Shown here: one piece after another, positions 41,050 to 51,085 of the stretch | How the letters are laid out: each line of letters opens with the position of its first letter | Numbering within the stretch: the first letter of the stretch is position 1 | Source of the DNA: Catenibacillus scindens | Lineage (GTDB): Bacteria > Bacillota > Clostridia > Lachnospirales > Lachnospiraceae | Reading direction: 5' to 3' | NCBI RefSeq assembly: GCF_014202115.1 | Contig: NZ_JACHFW010000002.1 | Location: forward strand, 248,001-312,000 | DNA: 64,000 bases | Notes under the pieces: generated by a model | Seen by the model: only the letters and a program-made list of their open reading frames with translations | The model's database searches: none | What the model was told of the DNA's origin: nothing | Made by a program: the position numbers and the translations under genes

Positions 41050-42807
41050 ATGCTGAAATTACTAAAAAAATTCACAAAAACAGAGTGGACCTTCGCCTTT
41101 TTGGCGCTGATCTTTATTGTCTTTCAGGTATGGCTGGATCTGACCATGCCGGATTATATGTCAGAAATCACTACTCTGGTACAAACGGCAGGCAGCGCCA
41201 TGAGTGATATTCTTATTGCCGGCGGAAAAATGCTTGCCTGCGCCCTGGGAAGTTTTGCCGCCTCCTTCTGCACAGTGATCTGCGCGGCCAAGATCGCGGC
41301 CAATTTTTCCGCCAATCTGCGGGAGGATCTTTTTAACCAAGTACAATCCTTTACAATGGCTGAAATCGGAAACTTTTCTACAGCCAGCCTGATCACCCGC
41401 TCCACCAACGATGTTATGCAGGTTCAGATGCTTATTGTCATGGGCCTCCAGGTGCTTTTGAAAGCTCCCATCACTGCGGTCTGGGCCATTGCCAAGATTG
41501 CCGGGAAGAGCTGGCAGTGGACCTTCAGCACCGGTGTTGCCGTTGTGATCCTCCTTCTTGTGGTGGGTACCTGCGTTATTATCGCTATGCCAAAATTTAA
41601 ACGTCTCCAGAAACTCACCGACGAGATCAACCGCATTACCCGTGAAAATCTTACGGGATTAAATGTTATCCGGGCTTACAATGCAGAAGATTATCAGGAA
41701 AAGAAATTTGAAGAGGCCAACCACCGCCTCACCAAAACCCAGCTTTTTGCCAACCGGACCATGGCCTTTTTAATGCCGGGTATCCAGCTCGTTATGAATG
41801 GCCTGTCCCTGGCAGTCTACTGGATCGGAGCCTACCTTGTGGAAAATGCCCAAGGTATGGATAAGCTGAGTATTTTCTCAGATATGATCGTCTTCTCCCA
41901 GTATGCGATGCAGGTGGTAATGTCCTTCATGATGCTTGTCATTATACTGGTCATCTTCCCAAGAGCTTCCGTTGCCGCCAAACGTATCAATGAGGTTCTC
42001 GATACCGTTCCAAGTATTAAAGATGGCCCAGTCACAGAACCGGATACCGGCCTGACCGGGGAAGTGGAGTTTCGCAATGTATCCTTCCGCTATCCCGACG
42101 CTGACGGCGATATGCTCCAGAATATTTCCTTTACCGCCCACAAAGGAGAGACTGTCGCCTTCATCGGTTCTACCGGATGCGGAAAGAGTACAGTGATTAA
42201 TTTAATCCCCCGGTTTTACGATGTCACTTCCGGCCAGGTTCTTGTAGATGGCGTGGATGTGAGGGAATACGATCAGAAAGCTCTGAGAAATAAGATCGGC
42301 TATGTCTCCCAGAAAGCCACTCTGTTTTCAGGAACCGTGCGCAGCAACGTGGCCTTTGGAGATAACGGGCAAGAAGAATTTCCTGACGAAGATATCGTCA
42401 ACGCTGTATATACCGCCCAGGCCAATGAATTTGTTGAAAAAATGACAGGAACCTATGACGGCTATATTGCCCAGGGAGGCTCTAACCTCTCCGGCGGTCA
42501 GAAACAGCGCCTGTCCATTGCCAGGGCCGTGTGCCGTCGTCCGGAAATTTTTATTTTTGACGATTCGTTTTCAGCTTTGGACTATAAAACCGACCGTATT
42601 TTAAGGGAAACATTGGCAAAAGACTGCGGTCAATCCACAAGAATCATCGTGGCTCAGCGTATTGGTACGATACGCGACGCGGATAAAATCATTGTTTTGT
42701 CTGACGGAAAGATCGCGGGAATGGGAACTCATGATCAGTTAATGAAGGATTGTGAGGTTTACCAGCAGATCGCCCTTTCACAGCTTTCAAAGGAGGAACT
42801 GGCATAA
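41050..42807 (+). CDS. Heterodimeric ABC exporter, subunit with degenerate catalytic site
   Basis: A 585-residue half-transporter with six helices (residues about 1-310) and a nucleotide-binding domain: Walker A GSTGCGKST (373-381), signature LSGGQKQRLS and Walker B IFIFDD, where Asp505 takes the place of the catalytic Glu. The partner at 42807 has a canonical Glu. This asymmetry is the rule in heterodimeric exporters such as TM287/288, where this would be the TM287-like subunit. Drug or lipid export is likely, substrate unknown. GGAAGGAG precedes the ATG. Confidence 0.93.
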   Translation: MLKLLKKFTKTEWTFAFLALIFIVFQVWLDLTMPDYMSEITTLVQTAGSAMSDILIAGGKMLACALGSFAASFCTVICAAKIAANFSANLREDLFNQVQSFTMAEIGNFSTASLITRSTNDVMQVQMLIVMGLQVLLKAPITAVWAIAKIAGKSWQWTFSTGVAVVILLLVVGTCVIIAMPKFKRLQKLTDEINRITRENLTGLNVIRAYNAEDYQEKKFEEANHRLTKTQLFANRTMAFLMPGIQLVMNGLSLAVYWIGAYLVENAQGMDKLSIFSDMIVFSQYAMQVVMSFMMLVIILVIFPRASVAAKRINEVLDTVPSIKDGPVTEPDTGLTGEVEFRNVSFRYPDADGDMLQNISFTAHKGETVAFIGSTGCGKSTVINLIPRFYDVTSGQVLVDGVDVREYDQKALRNKIGYVSQKATLFSGTVRSNVAFGDNGQEEFPDEDIVNAVYTAQANEFVEKMTGTYDGYIAQGGSNLSGGQKQRLSIARAVCRRPEIFIFDDSFSALDYKTDRILRETLAKDCGQSTRIIVAQRIGTIRDADKIIVLSDGKIAGMGTHDQLMKDCEVYQQIALSQLSKEELA

Positions 42808-44642
42808 TGGAAAATAAATCCTATTCATCAAATCACGGCTCTGCCCCTCACGCCCACGGCGGGCCAGGAATGCGCCGGGGCTCCGGGGAGAAGGCCAAAG
42901 ATTTTACCGGGACATGGAAAAAACTGATCAAATACTGCAAAAGATATATTGTCCCTGTCCTGATCGCCGTTATATGTGCCATCGGCGGTACTGTATTTAC
43001 ATTAGTCGGGCCGGACAGACTGTCCGACATGACGGAGGAGATCACCAAGGGTCTGACCGGCACCATTGATCTTGAGGCGGTAGGGCGTATTGGCTTTACA
43101 CTCGTTGCCTTTTACCTGTGCAGTATCGTCCTGTCTTTTATACAACATTTTATTATGACGACCATCTCCCAGATGGTTTCGCAGCAGATGAGAAGTGATA
43201 TTACACGGAAGATCAACCGTCTCCCCATGAGCTTTTACAGCCACTCATCCCACGGAGATATTCTTTCCCGCGTGACCAACGACGTGGACATGATCTCCAT
43301 GTCATTAAACCAGAGTGTCGGCATGCTTGTATCTGCCATTACGCTCTTTATCGGTTCATTGTTCATGATGCTGATCACCAATGTAATCATGACGCTCACC
43401 GCCGTTGTCGCTATTTTTATCGGCTTTATGCTTATGCGTCTGATCACATCTCACTCTCAAAAGTATTTTGCCCGCCAGCAGCGCCACTTAGGCGAGCTTA
43501 ACGGGCATATCGAAGAGATCTACTCTGGACATACCGTTGTTAAAGCCTACAACGATGAGGCCAATGCCAAAAGGACTTTTGACGAGATGAACGGAAATCT
43601 TCGGGAGAGCGCTTTCCGCGCCCAGTGTCTGGCTGGCCTTATGCAGCCTCTCATGGTCTTTATCGGAAACCTTGGCTATGTTGCCGTATGTGTGGTTGGC
43701 GCTGTGCTGACAATGAACGGACAGATCGGTTTTGAAGTTATTGTCGCCTTCATGATGTATGTCCGCTTCTTCACCCAGCCTTTGTCCCAGATTGCCCAGG
43801 CAATCCAGTCTCTCCAGTCCGGCGCTGCGGCAGGAGAGCGGGTATTTGAATTTCTTGAGGCTAAAGAGATGGAGGATGAGAAAGACAAAACTGCTCATCT
43901 GGAAAATACAAAAGGCTATGTAGAATTTGACCATGTAAAATTCGGTTATGATCCTGACAAGATCATCATCCACGATTTTTCTGCAAAAGCCAAGCCCGGT
44001 CAGAAGATCGCCATTGTTGGGCCTACCGGCGCCGGAAAAACAACGCTGGTCAACCTGCTCATGAGATTCTACGAAATAGACGGAGGCGATATCCGCATTG
44101 ATGGCATCTCTACAAAAACAATGAATCGTGAGGAAGTTCACTCTCAGTTTTGTATGGTCCTTCAGGATACATGGCTCTTCGAGGGAACTGTCCGTGAAAA
44201 CCTGATTTACTGTTCAGAAAATGTCAGCGATGAGAAAATGGAAGCAGCATGTAAAGCTGTGGGCCTGGATCATTTTATCCACACCCTTCCCCACGGCTAC
44301 GATACCATACTTAATGACCAGTTAAATCTCTCCCAGGGCCAGAAACAGCAGCTCACCATCGCAAGGGCGATGATTGCTGACAAGCCAATGCTGATTCTGG
44401 ATGAGGCCACAAGCTCTGTAGATACACGGACAGAACTTCAGATCCAAAATGCCATGGACGCCCTCATGGAGGGACGCACGTCCTTCGTCATTGCCCACCG
44501 CCTGTCCACCATCAAAAATTCAGATCTCATCCTTGTATTAAAGGACGGCGATGTCATTGAGAGCGGAACACACGATGAACTTCTGGAAAAAGGCGGCTTT
44601 TACGCGGACCTTTACAATAGCCAGTTCGATAAAGCGTCTTAA
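42807..44642 (+). CDS. Heterodimeric ABC exporter, subunit with canonical catalytic site
   Basis: A 611-residue half-transporter with an N-terminal cytoplasmic extension of about 40 residues, six helices, and a nucleotide-binding domain with Walker A GPTGAGKTT (from 405), Walker B LILDE with Glu533, and H-loop IAHRLS. The signature reads LSQGQKQQ instead of LSGGQ, which together with the Asp505 change in the partner marks one degenerate and one working ATP site. The gene begins on the last base of the partner's stop codon (TAATG). Confidence 0.93.
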   Translation: MENKSYSSNHGSAPHAHGGPGMRRGSGEKAKDFTGTWKKLIKYCKRYIVPVLIAVICAIGGTVFTLVGPDRLSDMTEEITKGLTGTIDLEAVGRIGFTLVAFYLCSIVLSFIQHFIMTTISQMVSQQMRSDITRKINRLPMSFYSHSSHGDILSRVTNDVDMISMSLNQSVGMLVSAITLFIGSLFMMLITNVIMTLTAVVAIFIGFMLMRLITSHSQKYFARQQRHLGELNGHIEEIYSGHTVVKAYNDEANAKRTFDEMNGNLRESAFRAQCLAGLMQPLMVFIGNLGYVAVCVVGAVLTMNGQIGFEVIVAFMMYVRFFTQPLSQIAQAIQSLQSGAAAGERVFEFLEAKEMEDEKDKTAHLENTKGYVEFDHVKFGYDPDKIIIHDFSAKAKPGQKIAIVGPTGAGKTTLVNLLMRFYEIDGGDIRIDGISTKTMNREEVHSQFCMVLQDTWLFEGTVRENLIYCSENVSDEKMEAACKAVGLDHFIHTLPHGYDTILNDQLNLSQGQKQQLTIARAMIADKPMLILDEATSSVDTRTELQIQNAMDALMEGRTSFVIAHRLSTIKNSDLILVLKDGDVIESGTHDELLEKGGFYADLYNSQFDKAS

Positions 44643-44660
44643 AGAAAGCGGGGGAATCTT

Positions 44661-45263
44661 ATGAAATGCAATTATGTAACCATTGAGCGTGAATACGGCA
44701 GCGGCGGCACAAAAATTGCCCGCCGCCTTGCCCAGGAGTGCAACATCCCATGCTACGGTCCTGAAATATTGGATGCGGTTTCCAAGCAGAATGATATTTC
44801 TGTCGACCGAATTCAAAAATATGAGGAATCCGTGACGGGCAGTTTTTTATATACCCTTTTTGTCATGAGCCAGACCCAGTCCGGTAACTCAGATATGCTT
44901 CCCGCCGAAGGCCATATTTTTATGAGCGAGCAAAGAGAAATACAGCGGCTGGCTGCGGGAGGCCCGGCAATTTTTCTTGGCCACTGCGCCGCTGAAGCGT
45001 TAAAAAAATACAGCGGCGTTGTCAAAGTCTTTATCCGTGGGGAAAGCGAAGATAAAAAGCAAAGGATTATGAAAGACTACAAAATTCCAGAAAAAGATGT
45101 GGAAAGTACCCGAAAGAGATTCGATAACAAACGATCTAAATATTACTACGCCAACACCACCCGGAAGTGGACGGATATAAAAAATTATGACATTATCCTG
45201 AACTCCACTTATCTTGGTATCGACGGATGTGTTTCTGTACTTAAAGGACTTTTTGCCAAGTGA
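44661..45263 (+). CDS. Cytidylate kinase-like family protein (1)
   Basis: A 200-residue P-loop protein with the pattern TIEREYGSGGTKIARRLA at the N-terminus and a later RFDNKRSKYYYANTTRKW helix. This family resembles cytidylate kinase but is distinct from Cmk, and the true substrate is unknown. It follows the exporter genes after 18 bases and is probably cotranscribed. A paralogue lies at 60613. Confidence 0.85.
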   Translation: MKCNYVTIEREYGSGGTKIARRLAQECNIPCYGPEILDAVSKQNDISVDRIQKYEESVTGSFLYTLFVMSQTQSGNSDMLPAEGHIFMSEQREIQRLAAGGPAIFLGHCAAEALKKYSGVVKVFIRGESEDKKQRIMKDYKIPEKDVESTRKRFDNKRSKYYYANTTRKWTDIKNYDIILNSTYLGIDGCVSVLKGLFAK

Positions 45264-45295
45264 AATGCTTCGAGATAGGCAACAACGTATCAAGA

Positions 45296-45339
45296 CAAAA
45301 AAACCGGATTTCCTCCATATGGAGGAACCCGGTTTTTTT
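45296..45339. terminator. Bidirectional terminator between convergent genes
   Basis: AAAAAACCGG and CCGGTTTTTT enclose the inner palindrome TTCCTCCATATGGAGGAA. A and T runs on both sides allow it to serve the genes on both strands. Confidence 0.9.
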
Positions 45340-45340
45340 C

Positions 45341-48300
45341 TTATTCTGTTCTCAATGCCGCTACCGGATCGTTTTTCGCCGCCTTCTTTGACGGAATCAG
45401 GCCTCCGATCAGCGTCAGCAGGATACTTAAAGAGATAAGGACAATCCCAGCCACCGGTGGAAGAGAAGCGTAGATATTGATCTCCTCACCAGCAAAGGAA
45501 TGGATCAGGTAATTGGCCGGAATCAAAAGTACCAGCGTCAGCCCGATACCCATCAGCCCGGCACACAGTCCTACAATAAATGTCTCAGCGTTAAATACCT
45601 GGGAAATATTCCGCTTGGATGCGCCGATAGCCCGGAGGATGCCGATTTCCTTTTTCCGCTCCAACACGCTGATATAGGTAATGACGCCGATCATTATGGA
45701 GGACACAATGAGGGAGATCGCCACAAAAGCCACAAGGACGTAACTGATCACATCCACAATGTCGGTCACAGAGGACATAAGAGTTCCGACCATATCTGTA
45801 TAACTGATCACCTTTTCATCCATACCCTGAGCGCTCATCTGTTCGTTATAGCTATCAAGAATATCCAGTATATGCCCTTTACTCTCAAAATCCAGAGGAT
45901 AAATATTAATCCCGCTTGGATCGTCTGGGTCAGCATAATTTAAAGCGCGCAGATTGCTGTCATAAGACGTATCCTGAGCCGACATCATGGAGGTGAGCAG
46001 CTCTGTCAGCTCATCTTCTGTCATATTGATCTCAATGGCATTTGCAAAGGCGTCTGTGTCAAAATGGAAGGCATTTTCCATATTGGCGCTGATCTGGCTC
46101 ATAGCCGCTTCCATGCCGCTGGTCATACTCTGGCTGATTTGAGCCACAGTCTGCTGCATCAATGAAGATATCTGGGTTTGAAGGGCCTGAGAGAGAGCCG
46201 AAGAGTAGGAGCCCATCACCTGTTCCATATAGCTTCCCAGTATGTTGGATAACTGGCTCTCAAGGCTGTCAATATTCATAATCTGTCCGATACCGTCAGT
46301 AATCGTCTGCTGAGCCTGGGGCGTCTGGAGATAGGCATTAAAATACTCATCCATCTGGGTAGGGTCAGGCAGAGCGTTGTCCTCCGCATACTGCTGGTAG
46401 CCGGATACAAGGCCGTCTGTCAACTTTTTAAGCTGTTCGGGCGTCACATTGATCTCCCCGGCAGAAAGAATCATGCTGGCCGCTCCGTCAGAAATCTGCT
46501 GCTGAACCTCAGGTGTCTGAAGATAGGCGGTCAGGTACTGCTGAACCTGGGCCGGGTCGGTCACCTCGGTCAGACCGTTGGCTTCAAGGTATGACTGAAA
46601 ACCTGCAGCAACCTGTGTGATCAGTGTATTTAACTGATCTGCCGGCACAGACATACCGCTGCTGTTTATAATTTCACGGATGCAGTCTGAGAGAAGACTC
46701 TGAGCCGAGTCGGTCTGAAGGTAAGCCATAAAATATTCATTTAACTTTGAATAATCCGCCTGTGGATTTTCCTGGGCATACTGGGCATAGCCGTCCAGTA
46801 CATTCTGCACAAGGTCATCAATGTATTCTGTGGACACAGTAACATTGAGTTGGCTCATAACATCGCTGATATTAATACCTGACAATTGGGGCATATCCAG
46901 AGACAAACTGCCAAAATCCATCATCTGGGACAGATCCAGGGAACTCCCGTTCATATTAAAATACTGGGACATATCAATATCCAGGGCGCTTTCATCAAAC
47001 TGGAAGGCATCTTGCACAGCCTCCTCATTAATGGAAAAAAGAGAGTCCAGAGAAAATTCATTTTCACTGTTATCCTCTCCAAAAGTATTTCCTGTAAATA
47101 CATTAACCGATGGCTCTTCAAGCTGTGCTTGGACAATCTCACTGGCAGCAGCCTCTTCCATAACATGCTGCGTCAGGCTGGCAGGATAGCAGATCCCCGT
47201 ATTAAGCATAGCCGCTGTGGATCCGGACTGGGGCTGAACCACGCCTACAATGGTGAGATCTTCGCCATCATCCACAAGCTGTTTCATATACTCCGTGTCA
47301 TCTCTTTTATCTGTCCACACATTATAGCGGTCATCGTATTCGTAATAATCCGCCGCGTTGACAAGTTTAAAGGTGACGCCAATAAAATCGTCATAGGAAT
47401 AGGACTGGTCATCTTGGGGCGTCTCCACGTTCTCTTCATTGACAAAAGCGTCCACCATCGTATCCAGTTCGGAGAAGTCCCTGAATCCCAGGACATAGGG
47501 CAGGAAGTCGCTAATACTTCCCGTAGACGTGAGAACAAGGACACATTCATTATAATTCTGCGGCCAGCGCCCAGCCTTAATATCATACTGATCCTCATAG
47601 AGCTGAGCATCTGCCGGCATCTCATAGAAAACGTTTGTACTCATCATAGAGGACATCATAGAACTTGAGCTGGTTCCTGAACCAAGTCCCATAGATGTAA
47701 AGGAACTATCCGGATGAACCTGGCGTACACTGTCCTCATCTACGCGGTAAATCTGGGGAGATACATTGTAAGAATATTCAATAGCGTTCACATACTGTTC
47801 AATGCCGCTTTCCCCGCTGTCAAAGTAGCTTTTCAGAGACGACAGATCATTGGAATCAACCTGGGAAAACAAACTTGTGAGCATCTGAGTGACCCCCACA
47901 GTCCCATCCTCATGATCTGAGCTGCTGGCAATCCCAGACATCATAGAGGACAGATCCATCCCTGTACTCTGAATCTCCAGAGGGTATTCCGACAACGTGT
48001 CCTCCTCCACAGACTGAATATATGTGTTGACTCCGTTTGAAATGGAAAGGATCAGAGCGATCCCTATAATACCGATGGACCCGGCAAAGGAGGTCAGGAG
48101 CGTTCTCGCCTTTTTTGTTCTGAGATTATTAAAACTTAAAGAGAGGGCAGTCAAAAAAGACATTGCAGATTTTCCCATGTTTTTGTGGACCGGCGGCGTC
48201 AGATGGCTTTCATCCACGATATAGGGATCTGAATCAGAACGGATAATTCCGTCTTTTAAATTGACAATTCGGGTAGCATACGCATTAGCCAGCTCCGGAT

Positions 48301-48895
48301 TGTGGGTAACCATAACTACAAGACGGTCCTTCGCCACTTCTTTTAACAACTCCATAACCTGAACGCTTGTATCACTGTCCAGGGCGCCGGTAGGCTCATC
48401 CGCCAGAAGGATCTCCGGATCATTGACTAAGGCTCTGGCGATAGCCACACGCTGCATCTGGCCACCGGACATCTGATTTGGCTTTTTATGGGCCTGTTCC
48501 CCAAGCCCTACCTGTTCAAGGGCCGCTTTGGCTCTCTGGCGCCGCTGAGCTTTGGAGATCCCTGAGATTGTCAGGGCAAGTTCCACATTGGCAAGAACAG
48601 TCTGATGTGGAATAAGGTTATAACTCTGGAAGACAAACCCGATAGTATGGTTGCGGTAAGAATCCCAGTCCCTGTCTTTATACTTTTTGGTAGATATCCC
48701 GTTGATAATCAGATCTCCGCTGTCGTAGCGGTCCAAACCGCCAATAATATTTAATAATGTCGTCTTTCCGGAACCGCTAGGGCCAAGTATGGCCACAAAT
48801 TCGTTGTCGCGGAGATTTAAGCTGACCCCATCCAAGGCTTTCTGGATCAGATTTCCAGTCTTATATTGCTTGCAAATATTTTTAATCTGAAGCAT
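45341..48895 (-). CDS. Large fused ABC transporter: MacB-type ATPase plus FtsX-type permease
   Basis: An 1184-residue protein. Residues 1-230 are a MacB/LolD-type ATPase (Walker [10 protein letters not shown], signature MSGGQMQR, Walker [12 protein letters not shown]). A membrane helix lies at about 267-290, then an external region of about 770 residues, and three C-terminal helices (about 1060-1180) with the [18 protein letters not shown] motif. The external part is several times longer than in MacB and includes about three tandem units of some 65 residues, each with a YLQT motif (near 723, 790 and 853), and long Gln/Ser/Met-rich helices. AAAGGAGTG precedes the start. Substrate unknown; a role at the cell surface is likely. 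Confidence 0.9.
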   Translation of the reverse strand: MLQIKNICKQYKTGNLIQKALDGVSLNLRDNEFVAILGPSGSGKTTLLNIIGGLDRYDSGDLIINGISTKKYKDRDWDSYRNHTIGFVFQSYNLIPHQTVLANVELALTISGISKAQRRQRAKAALEQVGLGEQAHKKPNQMSGGQMQRVAIARALVNDPEILLADEPTGALDSDTSVQVMELLKEVAKDRLVVMVTHNPELANAYATRIVNLKDGIIRSDSDPYIVDESHLTPPVHKNMGKSAMSFLTALSLSFNNLRTKKARTLLTSFAGSIGIIGIALILSISNGVNTYIQSVEEDTLSEYPLEIQSTGMDLSSMMSGIASSSDHEDGTVGVTQMLTSLFSQVDSNDLSSLKSYFDSGESGIEQYVNAIEYSYNVSPQIYRVDEDSVRQVHPDSSFTSMGLGSGTSSSSMMSSMMSTNVFYEMPADAQLYEDQYDIKAGRWPQNYNECVLVLTSTGSISDFLPYVLGFRDFSELDTMVDAFVNEENVETPQDDQSYSYDDFIGVTFKLVNAADYYEYDDRYNVWTDKRDDTEYMKQLVDDGEDLTIVGVVQPQSGSTAAMLNTGICYPASLTQHVMEEAAASEIVQAQLEEPSVNVFTGNTFGEDNSENEFSLDSLFSINEEAVQDAFQFDESALDIDMSQYFNMNGSSLDLSQMMDFGSLSLDMPQLSGINISDVMSQLNVTVSTEYIDDLVQNVLDGYAQYAQENPQADYSKLNEYFMAYLQTDSAQSLLSDCIREIINSSGMSVPADQLNTLITQVAAGFQSYLEANGLTEVTDPAQVQQYLTAYLQTPEVQQQISDGAASMILSAGEINVTPEQLKKLTDGLVSGYQQYAEDNALPDPTQMDEYFNAYLQTPQAQQTITDGIGQIMNIDSLESQLSNILGSYMEQVMGSYSSALSQALQTQISSLMQQTVAQISQSMTSGMEAAMSQISANMENAFHFDTDAFANAIEINMTEDELTELLTSMMSAQDTSYDSNLRALNYADPDDPSGINIYPLDFESKGHILDILDSYNEQMSAQGMDEKVISYTDMVGTLMSSVTDIVDVISYVLVAFVAISLIVSSIMIGVITYISVLERKKEIGILRAIGASKRNISQVFNAETFIVGLCAGLMGIGLTLVLLIPANYLIHSFAGEEINIYASLPPVAGIVLISLSILLTLIGGLIPSKKAAKNDPVAALRTE

Positions 48896-48950
48896 GTTTG
48901 TCAGATCACTCCTTTAAATTATGGAACAATTCATTGAATATCCAGTCTCA

Positions 48951-49083
48951 GGTCAAATCCCCGCTGCAAGCCACGGGGCATCAAGCTAGCAGCGCCCCGA
49001 TGGGCGGGGTATTTGACCCTCGCGGCGTTCGCCAAATGGACGTGCGAGCGCGTCCGCTTGGCTCACTGCCCGCAGGAATAAAT
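48951..49083 (+). repeat. Intergenic repeat, family 2, copy 1
   Basis: A roughly 130-base element starting GGTCAAATCCCCGC and ending in CTGCCCGCAGGAATAAA, with internal inverted pieces (GCGGGGTATTTGAC; GGACGTGCGAGCGCGTCC). The minus-strand sequence of 56939-57112 aligns with it over most of its length, so the two copies are in opposite orientation. With the MITE at 49200 it explains most of the gene-free stretch 48896-49528. Confidence 0.75.
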
Positions 49084-49199
49084 CGAATCATCTGTCGCTA
49101 AAAGCTGTGTAAAACCACATATGTAGAAAATTATAAGTGAATTAAAATATAATGTCAACCGGACTGACTCAGATATGTACATAGTCGCGAATCTGTAAA

Positions 49200-49356
49200 G
49201 TTACAGTTCAGCCATCAGGGATGGACGGGATGATTTATGCTTGCATAAGAATCAACCCGCCCCATTCCTGATGAGCCCGGCGCCGGATTATGAGCAAAGG
49301 AGCGGCGTCATCCGCGGGTCAGCGCGGCGCAGCGTAGGCGCAGGCTGAACTGTAAC
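49200..49356. mobile_element. MITE-like element with terminal inverted repeats and target duplication
   Basis: A 157-base element bounded by perfect 14-bp inverted repeats, GTTACAGTTCAGCC (49200-49213) and GGCTGAACTGTAAC (49343-49356). It is flanked by the 8-bp direct repeat TCTGTAAA (49192-49199 and 49357-49364), which is the signature of transposition. It has no coding capacity. Pieces of the same element lie near 39032-39061 (right end, inverted), 40943-41035 (left part) and 60538-60600 (an end). Confidence 0.8.
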
Positions 49357-49528
49357 TCTGTAAATCTTTGGTAAAATTCCTGCAAAAAAAGAACTTTTTT
49401 GGACTTTATAATAAATGTCAAAAATAAATTAAAAAATCTTATAAAAATTGTAAGCTTTGTTCAAGTATGTTCTGATACAATAAGAACATCAGGGCATATA
49501 AATTTTTATATACTTTTAGAGGAGTGAA

Positions 49529-50233
49529 ATGAAGTCTATGGGATTTTTGAGACAATTTTTCCAACATAAACATATTTGGCTGATCGGGGCTTACATGATT
49601 TTTTATCTAACCGGATTTGCCATCCTGGAGGATCGGACGCCGGAGAAGATGCATCTGATCCACATGCCGGCAGACGATATGATCCCGTTCTGTGAATTTT
49701 TCATTATCCCTTACATATTGTGGTTCTTTTATATTACCGCGGTGATCGTATATTTTGCTTTTTACAACAAGAATGTGAGAGAGTACTGGCAGCTTATTCT
49801 CACCCTTGCCATTGGAATGACCCTGTTTCTTATTGTTTCCTGGTTTTACCCCAACGGCCATGATTTAAGACCAGTGGTTTTTGAGCGTGATAACATTTTT
49901 GTCGATATGGTCAAACAGCTTTATAAGACAGACACATCGACCAACATCCTGCCAAGCATCCATGTATATAACTCTGTAGCCGTGTACATCGCAGTGAAGA
50001 AATGCCGTGCCCTTGAAAAGAATAACGCCGTACAGTATGGTTCCTTAATTTTGTCAGTCCTCATTGTACTGTCTACCATGTTTTTAAAGCAGCATTCGAT
50101 TCTGGATGTACTCTTGGCCCTGTTATTAAATGGCGTCGTATATGGAATTATCTACGTTGCCTATGAAACTACATCTATGAATAAAAATGTCAAAGTAAAA
50201 AGAGAGCGTGTCCGGTACAAACAATTTCAATAA
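49529..50233 (+). CDS. PAP2-superfamily membrane protein (1)
   Basis: A 234-residue protein with about six hydrophobic segments. The phosphatase motifs are visible in order: a DLRP piece (motif 1-like), PSIHVYNS (motif 2) and STMFLKQHSILDV (motif 3, with His and Asp). Motif 1 is not a perfect KxxxxxxRP. Members dephosphorylate lipid phosphates or undecaprenyl pyrophosphate. GAGGAGTG precedes ATG 49529. The basic C-terminal tail is cytoplasmic. Confidence 0.8.
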   Translation: MKSMGFLRQFFQHKHIWLIGAYMIFYLTGFAILEDRTPEKMHLIHMPADDMIPFCEFFIIPYILWFFYITAVIVYFAFYNKNVREYWQLILTLAIGMTLFLIVSWFYPNGHDLRPVVFERDNIFVDMVKQLYKTDTSTNILPSIHVYNSVAVYIAVKKCRALEKNNAVQYGSLILSVLIVLSTMFLKQHSILDVLLALLLNGVVYGIIYVAYETTSMNKNVKVKRERVRYKQFQ

Positions 50234-50393
50234 CTGTCGGATAAAACTGCAAAGCAAATACTGTCCCCAATAATCACCGACATAATAAGCTGTCATTTTG
50301 TGTTGAACATTGTCGAACATTTGTTTTGGTTTTGCATTGATTGTATATGAAAAATATATTACAATAATAGCGAAATACATAAAAAGATTGTGG

Positions 50394-50433
50394 CCGTTCA
50401 GTCCGCGCCAATGCTGAGTGTTGAACTGAACGG
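50394..50433. repeat. Short hairpin repeat before the gene at 50472
   Basis: CCGTTCAGT (50394-50402) and ACTGAACGG (50425-50433) are perfect inverted arms. The GTTCAG and CCGCGCC parts resemble the ends of the MITE at 49200. Confidence 0.55.
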
Positions 50434-50471
50434 TTGCAAAAGATTATGATTTTCGGAGGGATAATTGTAAT

Positions 50472-50930
50472 ATGTATGATGTACCTAATTCCAGTGAAAT
50501 TAAAGATGTTCTAAGACACAAAGACCAGATGCTTTGCAGATTATACACACAGAGAAAAAGGATATATGGCCGGATGCGCCGGGAAAAAGCCTTCACATTT
50601 TCTTCTTTATCCCTTTTTGCAGACCAGGAAGCTATAGAAGAAAAACGTCCATTTTATACAAAACATCTTAAAAATATCTTTAAAGAGGAAATGCGTATTT
50701 TTGAAATCTGGCATTGTTTTTCATGTCTGCCTGAACCATACCATACATGCCTTGATCAACGGTATGTTCAGCAACATTTTTCATGTCAGCCGTTTTCAAT
50801 CAATAAAGCACAGCCGCTGACAAGAAATTTTATATATCAATGTGATAAGGGTATTGAATTGATTCAGACGTTATTCAAAAATAAATATCATGAAAACTTT
50901 GTTCAGGATGGTTCACACAGGCTTTCATAA
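50472..50930 (+). CDS. Hypothetical protein
   Basis: A 152-residue soluble protein, basic and rich in aromatic residues, with seven cysteines and no membrane segment. CGGAGGG lies about eight bases before ATG 50472. Its last codons overlap the stem of the terminator at 50915. No family was recognised. Confidence 0.65.
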   Translation: MYDVPNSSEIKDVLRHKDQMLCRLYTQRKRIYGRMRREKAFTFSSLSLFADQEAIEEKRPFYTKHLKNIFKEEMRIFEIWHCFSCLPEPYHTCLDQRYVQQHFSCQPFSINKAQPLTRNFIYQCDKGIELIQTLFKNKYHENFVQDGSHRLS

Positions 50931-50944
50931 AGCCTGTGTTTTTT
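50915..50944 (+). terminator. Intrinsic terminator overlapping the end of the hypothetical gene
   Basis: ACACAGGCTTT (50915-50925) and AAAGCCTGTGT (50929-50939) form a perfect 11-bp stem with a 3-base loop, followed by a T run. Confidence 0.9.
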
Positions 50945-51013
50945 ACGCCATAGAAAACTGTTAGAAGCAGGGCGAGTAATCTCTGCGCCAAATACAGATT
51001 TATGGAGAAGATC

Positions 51014-51042
51014 TAGACAAAAGCCCAAATTTATGGCATAAT
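51014..51042 (+). promoter_or_regulatory. Promoter of the tyrosine recombinase gene
   Basis: TAGACA (51014-51019), a 17-bp spacer and CATAAT (51037-51042). Confidence 0.6.
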
Positions 51043-51085
51043 GAACCTTGGATCAGCCAATTTTTGTTTTTAAGGAGGTTTTCAT

